From Actinospineispora eucalypti (GTDB taxonomy: Bacteria > Actinomycetota > Actinomycetes > Mycobacteriales > Pseudonocardiaceae), in assembly GCA_014208095.1 (NCBI GenBank), contig JACHMT010000001.1, positions 248,001 through 312,000 of the forward strand: DNA of 64,000 nucleotides. The letters run 5' to 3'. Both the position numbers and the translations under genes were made by a program. The notes beneath the pieces were generated by a model. It was not told the origin of the DNA. It made no database searches and was given only the letters and a program-made list of their open reading frames with translations. Below are positions 26,042 to 34,944 of this stretch, one piece after another. How positions within the stretch are numbered: position 1 is the stretch's first letter; every line of letters begins with the position of its first letter.

Positions 26042-27445
26042 GTGCGCACCCGCCCGCCGTTCACCGTCTGGGTTCTCGGCGCGGTCGTACTGCTCTACGA
26101 CGGCTACGAGTACGGCGTTTACGGCGCCGCGCTGCCGTTCCTGCTGCAGCGCCCGGACTGGGCGTTCACCCCGGAGTACGCCGGCCTGATCGGCTCGCTC
26201 GCGGTGGTCGGCATGGTGCTCGGCGGGCTGGTCGGCGGCCCGCTCACCGACTACCTGGGCTGGGGGCGGGTGCTGCCCGCCTGCGTGCTGCTGCACTCGT
26301 CCGGCTCGGTGCTGTGCGCCCTGGCCCCGAGTCCGGAATGGCTGCTGGCCGGGCGCGTGCTGGTCGGGCTGGGGGTCGGTGCGTTCACCCCGACCGCGCA
26401 GTCGATGATCATGCGGTACTCCCCGCCGGGCCGGAAGTCGTTCAACTTCGCCGTGGTCGCCACGGTGGCCGGTGCGGGAGGCGCGGTGGCCGCACTCGCC
26501 GCTCTGTGGGTCGCGCCGGCCTTCGGCTACCAGGCGCTGTTCTGGCTGGGCGCGCTGCCGCTGCCGCTGGTGGTGTCGGTGCTGGTGCCGCGCTTCCCGC
26601 GATCGGTGCACCGGCTGGTCCGGGAAGGCACGACCGAGACCCGCCCGGCAAGCCCGCTGGTCGCGCCGCGCGCGTTGCTGGACCGGACCCACCTGCGGGC
26701 CACGCTGCTGTTCTGGCTGGCCGGCGGGTTGGCCCTGCTGCTGACCTTCGCGGCCACCACCTGGCTGCCCACCATCATGATCCAGGCCGGCTACGGGCTC
26801 GGGTCCTCGCTGGTGTTCCTCGCGCTGATGCAGCTGGGCGCGGCGGCCGGGTCGTTCGGGGGCGGGCTGATCGCGGACCGCCGGGGCAGCAAGGGGGTCG
26901 TGCTGGTCACCTTCGGCTGCGCGGTGCTGGCTCTGGCCGCGATCGCGGCGAAGCCGCCCGCGCCGTGGGTACACCTGTTGGTGCTGGTGGTCGGGGCCGG
27001 CTCGATCGGCTCGCTGAACCTGCTCATGGCCTACATCGGCATCTACTACCCGGACGCGATCCGGGGCAGCGGGCTGGGCCTGGTGTTCACCTTCGGCCGG
27101 TTGCTCGGCGCGGCCGGGCCGGCCATCGGCGGGCTGCTGCTGGCTGGCGGCGCGACCGCCCCGGAGTCGTTGCTGGTGTTCGCGGCCGCCCCGCTGCTGG
27201 CCATCGGGGTGCTCGCGTTCGGCCCCCCGGTGTCCCCGGCCGGCCCCCGCGCGCCGAGCCCCGGCCATCGCCCGCCAAACCCGAGCCCGCCGATCCCGAG
27301 CTCGAGCCTGCCGGGCCCGATCTCGCCGAGTTCGATCCCGCCAAGCCCGATCCCGCCGAGTTCGATCCCGCCGAGCCCGAGCCCGCCAAACCCGAGTCCG
27401 GGCGCGCCGGGTCAGCCCAGCCGCAGCGTCCGCCGGGACGGGTGA
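26042..27445 (+). CDS. MFS transporter, aromatic acid/H+ symporter type
   Basis: The 467-aa protein has 12 predicted membrane segments. TM1 contains YDGYEYGVYGAALPFLL, the acidic DGY(D/E) signature of the aromatic-acid:H+ symporter family; the loop motif GGPLTDYLGWGR follows, and GGGLIADRRGSKGV in the second half. It starts 26 bases after kstR (GTG 26042 or 26033) and may be co-transcribed. The last ~60 residues form a Pro/Ser-rich tail from a near-repetitive DNA stretch (about 27255-27415). The 3' end overlaps the convergent GntR gene by 34 bp. Transported substrate unknown; a link to sterol intermediates is only contextual. Confidence 0.87.
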   Translation: MRTRPPFTVWVLGAVVLLYDGYEYGVYGAALPFLLQRPDWAFTPEYAGLIGSLAVVGMVLGGLVGGPLTDYLGWGRVLPACVLLHSSGSVLCALAPSPEWLLAGRVLVGLGVGAFTPTAQSMIMRYSPPGRKSFNFAVVATVAGAGGAVAALAALWVAPAFGYQALFWLGALPLPLVVSVLVPRFPRSVHRLVREGTTETRPASPLVAPRALLDRTHLRATLLFWLAGGLALLLTFAATTWLPTIMIQAGYGLGSSLVFLALMQLGAAAGSFGGGLIADRRGSKGVVLVTFGCAVLALAAIAAKPPAPWVHLLVLVVGAGSIGSLNLLMAYIGIYYPDAIRGSGLGLVFTFGRLLGAAGPAIGGLLLAGGATAPESLLVFAAAPLLAIGVLAFGPPVSPAGPRAPSPGHRPPNPSPPIPSSSLPGPISPSSIPPSPIPPSSIPPSPSPPNPSPGAPGQPSRSVRRDG

Positions 27446-28128
27446 CCGGCCTCGAAGCTCAGCTCGGCGACCTGCTGGCCGCGGCGCCGGAACTCGGTGA
27501 TCACCGCACGCAGGCCGGCGACGTCCTGGGCCAGGTAGCGGTCCAGAAGGTCGTGGCACAGCGCGTTGCGGTCGGAGTCCTCCGCCCGCCGGGACCGGCC
27601 GGGCGCGGAGCCGCCCTCGATCACCTGGAAGCCCAGCCGCAGGTAACGCTGCAGGTCGCGGCGGATCTCGTCGTATATCCGCAGGTCCCACCCGGAGGCG
27701 GCGGGGCGGCACAGCTCGGTGAGAAAGTTGATCACAACGGCGGAACTGGTCTGCCGGTCGTCGCCGTCGCCCGGGATCATCGCGCGCAACCGCTCGAGCT
27801 GTTCCGGGCGCGCCAGGGCGCTGGCCCGGGTGATCAGGTCCGGTTCCAGCCGGCGCAGCAGTTCGTAGGCGGAACGCACCTCGCCCAGATCCAGCGGCGC
27901 CACGACGGCCACGTCGCCGCGCAGGGTGAGCAGGCCCTCGCGCTCCAGGCTGGTGCAGGCCATGACCAGCGCGCGGGTGCGAATTCCGCGCCGTTCGGCG
28001 AGCTCGCGCAGCCGGACGACCTGGCCGGGCACCAGGTCGCCCTGGCGAATCCGCCGCGCGAGGTCGGTGACCACCCGGTCGGCCTCGCCGCGGCCGTCGA
28101 TCGCGCGCACGTCAGCCAGTCGGTCCAC
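27412..28128 (-). CDS. GntR/FadR-type (FCD) regulator
   Basis: The 238-aa product has an N-terminal winged helix (VVTDLARRIRQGDLVPGQ, LRELAERRGIRTRALVMACTSLEREGLL split across the recognition helix) and an all-helical FCD ligand domain whose RNALCHDLLDRYLAQD resembles the metal-binding part. GTG at 28128 is favoured over 28134 because GGAGG then sits at a usable distance. A 15-bp palindrome 30 bases upstream is a likely autoregulatory site. Divergent from the SPFH lipoprotein gene. Confidence 0.85.
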   Translation of the reverse strand: MDRLADVRAIDGRGEADRVVTDLARRIRQGDLVPGQVVRLRELAERRGIRTRALVMACTSLEREGLLTLRGDVAVVAPLDLGEVRSAYELLRRLEPDLITRASALARPEQLERLRAMIPGDGDDRQTSSAVVINFLTELCRPAASGWDLRIYDEIRRDLQRYLRLGFQVIEGGSAPGRSRRAEDSDRNALCHDLLDRYLAQDVAGLRAVITEFRRRGQQVAELSFEAGHPSRRTLRLG

Positions 28129-28157
28129 GCCCACCTCCGTCCGATGCCACCGACGTG

Positions 28158-28172
28158 GTAATCGACGATTAC
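28158..28172. promoter_or_regulatory. palindromic operator candidate for GntR regulator
   Basis: GTAATCGACGATTAC is a perfect 7-bp inverted repeat around a single central base in the divergent GntR/SPFH region, similar in style to FadR-group GntR operators (GTnnnnAC cores). Confidence 0.6.
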
Positions 28173-28226
28173 GTTACGTCACCAATCCGGGATACCCTTC
28201 GTGGGCCACGTAGAGGGGGGCCACAC

Positions 28227-29195
28227 GTGACCAGGAACAAGCCCATTCTGTGCTGCGCGCTGCTGGCGGTGACCGTGCTCAGCGGTTGCGCGGCCACCGA
28301 GGTGGAGCCGGATGCGATCGGGCTGCACTACACGGCGGGCAGCTTCGAGGGGCAGCAGTTCGCCAACGTGGTGGAGCCCGGCGACGTCGAGTGGGTGGCC
28401 AACGACAACATCTACAAGCTCACCACCGCCCAGCGCAGCTTCATCGTGCGCCGGGACGAGCGGGCCGACATCAACACCGTGATCAGCGTGCCGGCCGGCG
28501 GCACGGCGGAGACCAGCGGCACGCTGGTGGACTTCGAGATCAGTGCGGCGTTCAAAATCAACACCCGCGACGACGACATACCCGGCTACCCGGGTGGCAC
28601 GCTGCGCCGGTTCTTCGAGGACGTGTGCAAGCACTACAACTGCCAACTGGACGACACCGGGCAGGACACCGAGGGCTGGCGGCGGCTGCTGCGGGAGAAG
28701 CTGTACCCGCAGCTGGAGTCGGCGTTCAAGGACGAGGCGCGCCGGTACGACGGCGATGCCATCGTGAACAACCTGCAGATCGGCGGTTCGGACACCGGCG
28801 CGCTGACCCTGCTGCAGGCGGACGTCGGCCGGCGCTTCCAGGATTATCTGGAGCGCCAGACCGGCGCCCAGTTCTTCTGCGGACCCTCGTTCAACCGGGA
28901 CAACCCGGGCAACCCGAAGGCCACCGACCCCCGGCTGCTGCCCTGCCCGCCGGTGGAGCTGCTGATCATCAGTGCGGACTACACCGACCCGAAGATCCGC
29001 GAGGCACGGAACGCCAAGAAGTCGGCGGTCGACCTGGCCGCCGCCCAGGCCCAGCTGTCCCGGGCGCTGGGCGACCCGAACTACCTGGAGTACCTGCGCA
29101 TCGAGGCGGCCAAGGAATGCGCCCGCTCCGCCAAGGCGGTGTGTGTGTTCGCGCCGGGCGGCACCGCCCCGGTCGCCGTGCAACCGGGGCGCTAA
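28227..29195 (+). CDS. SPFH/prohibitin-domain lipoprotein
   Basis: The 322-aa product has a lipoprotein signal, LAVTVLSGCA, with the lipidated Cys near residue 20, so it should be anchored outside the membrane. The rest looks like an SPFH/band-7 protein: LTTAQRSFIVRRDERADINT, an ISAAFKINTRDDD segment, a RRFFEDVCKHY loop and a C-terminal helix rich in Ala, AVDLAAAQAQLSRAL. GTG 28227 follows a strong GAGGGGGG site. SPFH proteins form large membrane assemblies; an extracytoplasmic lipoprotein form is less usual. Function unknown. Confidence 0.82.
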   Translation: MTRNKPILCCALLAVTVLSGCAATEVEPDAIGLHYTAGSFEGQQFANVVEPGDVEWVANDNIYKLTTAQRSFIVRRDERADINTVISVPAGGTAETSGTLVDFEISAAFKINTRDDDIPGYPGGTLRRFFEDVCKHYNCQLDDTGQDTEGWRRLLREKLYPQLESAFKDEARRYDGDAIVNNLQIGGSDTGALTLLQADVGRRFQDYLERQTGAQFFCGPSFNRDNPGNPKATDPRLLPCPPVELLIISADYTDPKIREARNAKKSAVDLAAAQAQLSRALGDPNYLEYLRIEAAKECARSAKAVCVFAPGGTAPVAVQPGR

Positions 29196-29222
29196 CCGCG
29201 ACCCGGCCCGCCCGCCGACGGG

Positions 29223-30119
29223 TCAGCCCGCTGATGGGTGCCAGAGGTCGTCGATGCCCAGGCGCTTGGCGAAGTCGACGCGGACCCGCTCGGTGACCTC
29301 CAGTACCTCGGCGGCGCCGTCGCCGACCGGGTCGACCAGGGTGCGGAACGGGCGCTGGCCGTGCGGGGTGGCCACCACCGAAGCGACCGCGTCCGCCACC
29401 GCCTGCGCGGTCGGCGCGTCCGCCGGGGTGAGCTCGGCCAGCCGCCGGCCCACCTGGGCGTCCAGCCCGTCGTAGCGGCCGTCATAGACAACGGCCAGCG
29501 ACGAGTCGGCGGGGTGGGAGGCGTGCGGGAAGTGCTCGGTGCCGGCGGTGAACGCGCCCGGCACCACGGTGGCCGTCTCGATACCGAACCGGGACACCTC
29601 CATGGCCAGCGTGCGCAGCAGGCCCTCCACGGCGGCCTTGGTGGCCGCGTAGGCGCCCATGAACGGCGGGTAGCCGCCGAACACCGTGGTGCTGCTGATC
29701 CACAGCAACAGGCCCTGACCCTGGTCGCGCATCACCGGCAGCGCGGCCCGGTTCACCCGGTGGGTGCCCAGCACGTTGGTGTCGAACAGCCCGGCGATCT
29801 CCTCGGTGCTGAACGCCTCGGTGGGGCCGACGGTCAGGTGGCCGGCGTTGTGCACCACCACGTCCAGGCGGCCGCACTCGTTGACGATCTGCCGGACGGC
29901 CGCGTCGGCGGACACCTGCGAGAGCACGTCCAGCTCCACCGTGCGCAGGTCCACGCCGGACTCCTCGGCCCAGGCCCTGACCTCGGCGACGCGGGGGGCG
30001 TTGCGGCCGGCGGTGTCCCGCATGCTCGCGTAGACGGTGTGCCCGCCTCGGGCCAGGGTGCGCGCGATCAGGTTGCCGAACCCGCTGGATGCGCCGGTGA
30101 CCAGGACGACCTGGGACAT
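29223..30119 (-). CDS. short-chain dehydrogenase/reductase
   Basis: Classical SDR of 298 aa: TGASSGFGNLIAR nucleotide motif at the N terminus, VVHNAGHLTVG, catalytic Ser in LWISSTTVFGG and YAATK (Tyr/Lys) near residue 155. The C-terminal 100 residues are longer than the minimal SDR. ATG 30119 follows AAAGGA. It lies 29 bases downstream of the alcohol dehydrogenase gene in the same direction and is likely its operon partner. The substrate is unknown. Confidence 0.9.
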   Translation of the reverse strand: MSQVVLVTGASSGFGNLIARTLARGGHTVYASMRDTAGRNAPRVAEVRAWAEESGVDLRTVELDVLSQVSADAAVRQIVNECGRLDVVVHNAGHLTVGPTEAFSTEEIAGLFDTNVLGTHRVNRAALPVMRDQGQGLLLWISSTTVFGGYPPFMGAYAATKAAVEGLLRTLAMEVSRFGIETATVVPGAFTAGTEHFPHASHPADSSLAVVYDGRYDGLDAQVGRRLAELTPADAPTAQAVADAVASVVATPHGQRPFRTLVDPVGDGAAEVLEVTERVRVDFAKRLGIDDLWHPSAG

Positions 30120-30148
30120 TGGTGGTTCCTTTCCGAACTCGGGAAACC

Positions 30149-31165
30149 TCAGAAGTGGATGACGTGACGGCCCCGGGAGGAACCGGCGGCCATGTCCGTC
30201 AGCACCGAGGGCGCTTCGTCCAGGGAGACCGGGGTGACCTGGGGGAAGATGCCGTGCGCGGCGGCGAAGGAGAGGGTGTCGCGCAGGTCGTGCGGCGAGC
30301 CGGACGGGTTGGCCAGCACGTGCAGCCGGCCGAGCACCATGGGCATGGTGGGCAGCACCAGCGGGTCCGGGCCGTAGCCGAGCAGCAGCAGCGTGCCGTC
30401 CGGGGCCAGCCCGCCGAGGGTGGCAGCGGCGGCGGCGGAACTGGGCGCGCCGTTGACGATCAGGTTGGCGCCGCCCTCCCAGGCCCGCAGCGCCTCGGCC
30501 GGGTCCTGCTCGGCGGTGGCTCCGATATTGACGTACCGCTCCGCGCCCAATTCCTTGGCGGCTTCGGCACCGTCGGCCGACCGGCCCAGCACGGCCACCC
30601 GGGCGCCCATGGCCACGGCGAACCGCACCGCCAGCCCACCGACCCCACCGGCGCCGATCACCGCCACCCGCGCGCCGGCCCGCGCGCCGCCCTGGCGCAG
30701 CCCGTTGAACGCGGTGATCCCCGCGCACATCAGCGGCGCGGCGGCCACCGGGTCCAGGCCGTCCGGCAGCGGAGTGACGAAGCCTTCCCGAGCGATCATG
30801 TACTCGGCGTATCCCCCGTCCACGCCGATACCGGTGATCCGCTTGTTCGGGCAGAGGATCTGCTCGCCGCGCACGCAGTAGTCGCAGTGCCCGCACGAGT
30901 CGTAGAGGAACTGGGCGCCGACCGGGGTGCCCACCGCCGGCCAGCTCACCCCCGTGCCGAGGGCGGCCACGGTGCCGGTGATCTCGTGCCCGGGCACCAC
31001 CGGGAACCGGGCGAACGGGTAGTGCCCCTCCACCAGGTTGACCTCGGTGAAGCACATCCCGCAGGCATTGACCTTGATCAGGATCTCGCCCGGACCAGGT
31101 TCCGGCACCGGCCTTTCGACCAGCGACAACGTGGTGTTGGGGGCGTCCAATTGCGCGGCTCGCAT
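30149..31165 (-). CDS. zinc-dependent alcohol dehydrogenase
   Basis: The 338-aa MDR protein has the catalytic zinc site (GMCFTEVNLVEG and VPGHEITGTV), a structural zinc knot with four Cys in CGHCDYCVRGEQILC, and the NAD(P)-binding VAVIGAGGVGGLAVRFA. It probably oxidises an alcohol or reduces an aldehyde; substrate unknown. ATG 31165. Divergent from a LysR regulator 70 bases away, which is its probable controller, and followed by an SDR gene. Confidence 0.9.
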   Translation of the reverse strand: MRAAQLDAPNTTLSLVERPVPEPGPGEILIKVNACGMCFTEVNLVEGHYPFARFPVVPGHEITGTVAALGTGVSWPAVGTPVGAQFLYDSCGHCDYCVRGEQILCPNKRITGIGVDGGYAEYMIAREGFVTPLPDGLDPVAAAPLMCAGITAFNGLRQGGARAGARVAVIGAGGVGGLAVRFAVAMGARVAVLGRSADGAEAAKELGAERYVNIGATAEQDPAEALRAWEGGANLIVNGAPSSAAAAATLGGLAPDGTLLLLGYGPDPLVLPTMPMVLGRLHVLANPSGSPHDLRDTLSFAAAHGIFPQVTPVSLDEAPSVLTDMAAGSSRGRHVIHF

Positions 31166-31235
31166 GAATCAAGCATGTTCTGGTTCGCCCGGTCGGGTCC
31201 AAGACCTTTGTCGACGCGATCGATACCCTGCGGGC

Positions 31236-32108
31236 ATGGATCTGGATCTGCGCAAGCTGCGCTACTTCGTGGAGGTCGCCGAACAGCTCAACTTCGGCCG
31301 GGCCGCCGCCGCGCTGCACATCGCGCAACCGGTGCTCAGCCGGCAGATCGGCCGGCTGGAACACGAGCTGGGCGTGCCCCTGTTCACCCGCACCAGCCGA
31401 CAGGTGGACCTCACCGCCGGCGGCCGGCAGCTGCTGGACGAGGCCCGCTCGCTGCTCGCCTCGGCGGACGCGGCGCAACGCCGGGTCAAGGCCGCCGGCC
31501 GGGGCAACCGCACGCTCAACGTGGGCTTCATGGCCGGCATCCCGGTCACCTCGGCGGTGGCGGCGTTCAACCAGGCGCGGCCGGAGGTGACCGTGGAGCT
31601 GCGCCGCATCGAGTGGTACGACCAGGCGGAGGTGCTGCTGGACGGCACCGTGGACATCGCCTACATCCGGCTGCCCATCGAGGAACGGGGCCTGCGCATC
31701 CACCGGCTCTACTCCGAGCCCCGGCTGGCCGTGCTGTACGCCGACCACCCGCTGGCCGGCAAGACCAGCCTCAGCATCCTCGACCTGGCTGACGACCCGG
31801 TGGTCATGCACCGCGACGCCAGCCCGGCCTGGGACGCGTTCTGCAACACCGACCCGCGCCCGGACGGCCACCGGGTCAAACCCGGCCCGGCCATCCGCAC
31901 GATGGACGAGAAGCTGGAACACGTGGCGGCCCGGCGGGCGATCACCTTCCTGCCCGCGTCGGCCGCCGCCTACTACCACCGGCCGGAAATCGTCTGCGTG
32001 CCGGTGGTGGACATCCCGCCGCACCCGGTCTGCCTGGCCCACGCGGCCGCCCGGCGGGACGACCTGCTGGACGCGTTCGTCGAGGCCGCCACCGGCGTGG
32101 CCGGGTAG
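31236..32108 (+). CDS. LysR-family transcriptional regulator
   Basis: The 290-aa protein has the LysR winged helix: LRKLRYFVEVAEQLNFGRAA, ALHIAQPVLSRQIGRLEHEL and VPLFTRTSRQVDLT, followed by a periplasmic-binding-like effector domain. ATG 31236 leaves the standard N terminus. The divergent ADH-SDR pair is the likely target; the 70-bp gap would hold the operator, though no clean T-N11-A box is visible. Confidence 0.92.
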   Translation: MDLDLRKLRYFVEVAEQLNFGRAAAALHIAQPVLSRQIGRLEHELGVPLFTRTSRQVDLTAGGRQLLDEARSLLASADAAQRRVKAAGRGNRTLNVGFMAGIPVTSAVAAFNQARPEVTVELRRIEWYDQAEVLLDGTVDIAYIRLPIEERGLRIHRLYSEPRLAVLYADHPLAGKTSLSILDLADDPVVMHRDASPAWDAFCNTDPRPDGHRVKPGPAIRTMDEKLEHVAARRAITFLPASAAAYYHRPEIVCVPVVDIPPHPVCLAHAAARRDDLLDAFVEAATGVAG

Positions 32109-32136
32109 CGACACGCGTTGTTCAGCCGGTCGGGTG

Positions 32137-32301
32137 ATGGTTCACGATCTTCACCGGGTAGATGCTCAGGCAATGCTCACCGACTCGCTGCGGGGCCTGG
32201 CCTACGGGCTGGCCGCCGAGGATGTCGCGACGCTGGTGCGGAACCAGGTCCTCTCACCGTTCCCCGAGCTCGAAGACGTGGACGACGACGAGGACACCTG
32301 A
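32137..32301 (+). CDS. small acidic protein, hypothetical
   Basis: A 54-codon open frame encodes a helical segment (LTDSLRGLAYGLAAEDVATL) and an acidic C-terminal tail ending VDDDEDT. Codon use looks coding (mostly C/G third positions). It lies between the LysR gene and a tRNA cluster. A shorter start at 32173 is possible. No family is recognised. Confidence 0.5.
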   Translation: MVHDLHRVDAQAMLTDSLRGLAYGLAAEDVATLVRNQVLSPFPELEDVDDDEDT

Positions 32302-32356
32302 GCGCCCACTGAAAAACGGCCGCCGGTTGACCCGACAGCCGTCTCGTACTTGAGAG

Positions 32357-32429
32357 CGCGCTCGGCAGGATTCGAACCTGCAACCTCTTGATCCGTAGTC
32401 AAGTGCTCTATCCGTTGAGCTACGAGCGC
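32357..32429 (-). tRNA. tRNA-Arg (ACG)
   Basis: A 73-nt cloverleaf on the minus strand with a 7-bp acceptor stem (GCGCTCG/CGAGCGC), GGTTCGAATCC T-arm and anticodon loop CTACGGA, so anticodon ACG. The 3' CCA is not encoded. A34 is the substrate of TadA, whose gene is also in this window. Confidence 0.95.
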
Positions 32430-32467
32430 ATGTTCAGTTGTCCGCCCGGCCGAAGCCGAACGTCACG

Positions 32468-32557
32468 CGGAGGCTCCGGGATTTGAACCCGGGATGGGGG
32501 GTTACCCCAAACCGCATTAGCAGTGCGGCGCCATAGACCAGACTAGGCGAAGCCTCC
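32468..32557 (-). tRNA. tRNA-Ser (GCT)
   Basis: A 90-nt class II tRNA on the minus strand with acceptor GGAGGCT/AGCCTCC, anticodon loop CTGCTAA (anticodon GCT) and a long variable arm made of GGGG/CCCC around GTAA. CCA is not encoded. It lies 38 bases upstream of tRNA-Arg on the same strand. Confidence 0.95.
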
Positions 32558-32655
32558 CGGGGCCTTCTCGGCCTCCAGGTGGATAGGTTACACAGCGACT
32601 TCCCGCCGGATCAAAGCGGTATGCCCTTAGCCGCCCTTGTGGGCGAACACCCAGG

Positions 32656-34632
32656 TCAGGATGGGGTGGCCAGGGCGACGAACGGCTCCAGGGCGGCGGG
32701 GTTGGCCAGTGCGCCCCGGCTCACCGCGCGGTCCACCGGAACCCCGGAGAGGATCTTCTTCACCGGCACCTCGCACTTCTTTCCGTTCAGCGTCCTGGGG
32801 ACCTCGCTGACCTCGACGAACCGGTCCGGCACGTGCCGGGGGGACAGCTCGCGGCGCAGCGCGGTGCGCAGTTTCGGCTCCACGTCGGCCAGCTCGGCGT
32901 CGGGCGCGAGTACCAGGAAGCACAGCAGCGCGCCTTCGCCCTCGGTGCCCAGTGCGGTGGTGTCGATCACCAGCGAGTCGCTGACCTCGTCGAACGCCTC
33001 GACGACCGCGTAGAAGTCGGCCGTGCCCATGCGAACTCCACCCCGGTTCAGGGTGGAGTCGCTGCGCCCGTAGATGATCGACGAACCGCGCGGTGTGATC
33101 TTTATCCAATCCCCGTGCCGCCAGACGCCCGGGTAGTCCTCGAAGTACGCCGCGCGCAGCCGGTCGCCGTCCGGGTCGTTCCAGAAGAACACCGGCATGC
33201 ACGGCATCGGCTCGGTCACCACCAGCTCGCCGACCTCGTCGACCAGTGCGTTGCCGGCCTCGTCGTACGCCTCCACCTTCGCACCCAGCAGCGCGCAGGA
33301 CAGCTCGCCCAGCCACACCGGCACGGTCGGCGCGCCGCCGACGAACGCGGTGCACATGTCGGTGCCGCCGGACATGCTGACGATCTGGATGCCCGGGTCC
33401 ACCGCGTCGGCGATCCACCGGAAGCCCTCCACCGACAGCGGCGCGCCGGTGGACCCGATCGCCCGGATCTCGCGCAGGTCGTACTCCTCGCGCGGGCGCA
33501 GCCCGGCCTTGAGGCAGGACTGGATGTACGGCGCGGAGACGCCGAACACGTTCACCCGGTGCCGCTGGGCGAGTGCCCACAGCGCGCCGAGGTCCGGGTA
33601 CCCGGGGTTGCCGTCGTAGAGCACCACGGTGCCGCCGACCAGCAGCCCGGAGATGATCAGGTTCCACATCATCCAGCCGGTGGTGGTGAACCAGAACAGC
33701 CGGTCACCGGGGCCGATGTCGTAGTGCAGGCTCAGCTGCTTGATGTGCTCGAGCACCATGCCGCCGTGGCCGTGCACGATGCCCTTGGGCAGCCCGGTGG
33801 TGCCGGAGGAGTAGAGCACCCACAGCGGGTGGTCGAACGGCACCGGGTCGAACACCAGCGGTGCCTCGCGGTCTTCGGCGAACTCGCCCCATCCGATGGT
33901 GCCCTCGGCCGTGGCGGTCTCGTCGAGGTACGGGATGAGCACGGTGGCGCGCAGGGTGGGCAGCTGTTTGCGCAGCTCGGCCAGGCGTTCCCGGATGTCG
34001 AAGCGCTTGCCGCCGTAGGTGTAGCCGTCCACCGCGACCAGTACCACCGGCTCGATCTGCGCGAACCGGTCGTACACCGCGCGCGCCCCGAAGTCCGGCG
34101 AGCAGGACGACCAGGTGGCGCCCAGGCTGGCGGCGGCCAGGAAGGCGACCAGGGTCGGCACGCAGTTCGGCGCCAGTGCCACGACCCGGTCGCCCTTCTG
34201 GACGCCCAGCTTGCGCAGGCCGGCGCGGGCGGCGGCGACCTCCCCGCGCAGCTCGCCGTAGCTGACCCTGCGCTCCTGGTCGTCCTCCCGGACGAAGATC
34301 AGCGCGGTGTCGTCGTCGGCGCGCGGCGCGTTGGGGCCGCCGGGAGTGAGGGCGTGCTCGGCGTAGTTCAGCGTGGCGCCGGGGAACCACTGCGCGCCGG
34401 GCATCTCCCGGCTCCCGAGCACGGCGGTCGGCCGGTCGTGGAAGCGCACCCCGCCGAACTCGGCCACCGCCGACCAGAACCCGTGCAGGTCGCGCACCGA
34501 CCACCGGTGCAGGGTGGCGTAGTCCTCGGCGCCGTCCACTCCCCGGTGCTCGGCGACCCACCGGCCGAACTCCGCCAGCGCAGTGGCCTTCGCCCGCTCC
34601 GGATCAGGTGCCCAAATCCGCTCCGCATCCAT
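32656..34632 (-). CDS. acetoacetyl-CoA synthetase
   Basis: The 658-aa enzyme activates acetoacetate to acetoacetyl-CoA with ATP. Length is normal for acetoacetate-CoA ligases and the ANL motifs are complete: YSSGTTGLPKGIVHGHGG, SMSGGTDMCTAFVGG, YGRSDSTLNRGGVRMG and PRTLNGKKCEVPVKKI with the catalytic Lys. WFTTTGWMMWN is typical of this subfamily. ATG 34632 is used; the frame extends upstream only by reading through the 22-bp repeat array (to 34863), which gives repetitive peptide, so that extension is rejected. It may connect ketone-body or degradation products to central metabolism. Confidence 0.93.
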   Translation of the reverse strand: MDAERIWAPDPERAKATALAEFGRWVAEHRGVDGAEDYATLHRWSVRDLHGFWSAVAEFGGVRFHDRPTAVLGSREMPGAQWFPGATLNYAEHALTPGGPNAPRADDDTALIFVREDDQERRVSYGELRGEVAAARAGLRKLGVQKGDRVVALAPNCVPTLVAFLAAASLGATWSSCSPDFGARAVYDRFAQIEPVVLVAVDGYTYGGKRFDIRERLAELRKQLPTLRATVLIPYLDETATAEGTIGWGEFAEDREAPLVFDPVPFDHPLWVLYSSGTTGLPKGIVHGHGGMVLEHIKQLSLHYDIGPGDRLFWFTTTGWMMWNLIISGLLVGGTVVLYDGNPGYPDLGALWALAQRHRVNVFGVSAPYIQSCLKAGLRPREEYDLREIRAIGSTGAPLSVEGFRWIADAVDPGIQIVSMSGGTDMCTAFVGGAPTVPVWLGELSCALLGAKVEAYDEAGNALVDEVGELVVTEPMPCMPVFFWNDPDGDRLRAAYFEDYPGVWRHGDWIKITPRGSSIIYGRSDSTLNRGGVRMGTADFYAVVEAFDEVSDSLVIDTTALGTEGEGALLCFLVLAPDAELADVEPKLRTALRRELSPRHVPDRFVEVSEVPRTLNGKKCEVPVKKILSGVPVDRAVSRGALANPAALEPFVALATPS

Positions 34633-34651
34633 CCCCACATCCTCACCCACC

Positions 34652-34761
34652 GCGAGTCGGGGATCCAGGTACGGCGAGTCGGGCTTTCGGGTACGGCGAG
34701 TCGGGGATTTGGGTCCGGCGAGTCGGGACTTCAGGTGCAGCGAGTCGGGTTCAGGCGTCCC
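34652..34761 (+). repeat. family A repeats, array A3 forward arm
   Basis: Four full units start at 34652, 34674, 34696 and 34718, then a decayed fifth at 34740. The 5' half GCGAGTCGGG is constant and the 3' half varies. The arm begins 20 bases upstream of the acetoacetyl-CoA synthetase start. Confidence 0.85.
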
Positions 34762-34869
34762 GTGTGGCGGGCTCGAATGTCCCGGTGCGTCGGGCCGTAG
34801 CTTGTACCTCGGTGGGTCAAGCCGTGCGCCAAGAGAGTCGACTCGGGGTGCTGAAACCGTCAACTCGGT

Positions 34870-34935
34870 GTGCCGAGATCCCCGACTCGCCGTACCCCAA
34901 TCCCCGACTCGCCGTACCTGAAGTCCCGACTCGCG
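34870..34935 (-). repeat. family A repeats, array A3 reverse arm
   Basis: Three units in the opposite orientation (34870, 34892, 34914), each with CCCGACTCGC. Together with the forward arm, separated by about 110 bases, they form an inverted pair that could fold into a long stem in RNA. The arm ends 10 bases from the dienelactone-hydrolase-like stop. Confidence 0.85.
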
Positions 34936-34944
34936 GGGGTGGGG

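Noticed and set aside
29223..32114. Single 963-aa minus-strand frame
   Set aside because: Only the part from 30119 downward is a real SDR; the rest is antisense to ADH reading in another frame and to LysR.
32656..34863. Extended acetoacetyl-CoA synthetase starting in the repeat array
   Set aside because: The added N terminus is translated 22-bp repeats; ATG 34632 gives the normal family length.
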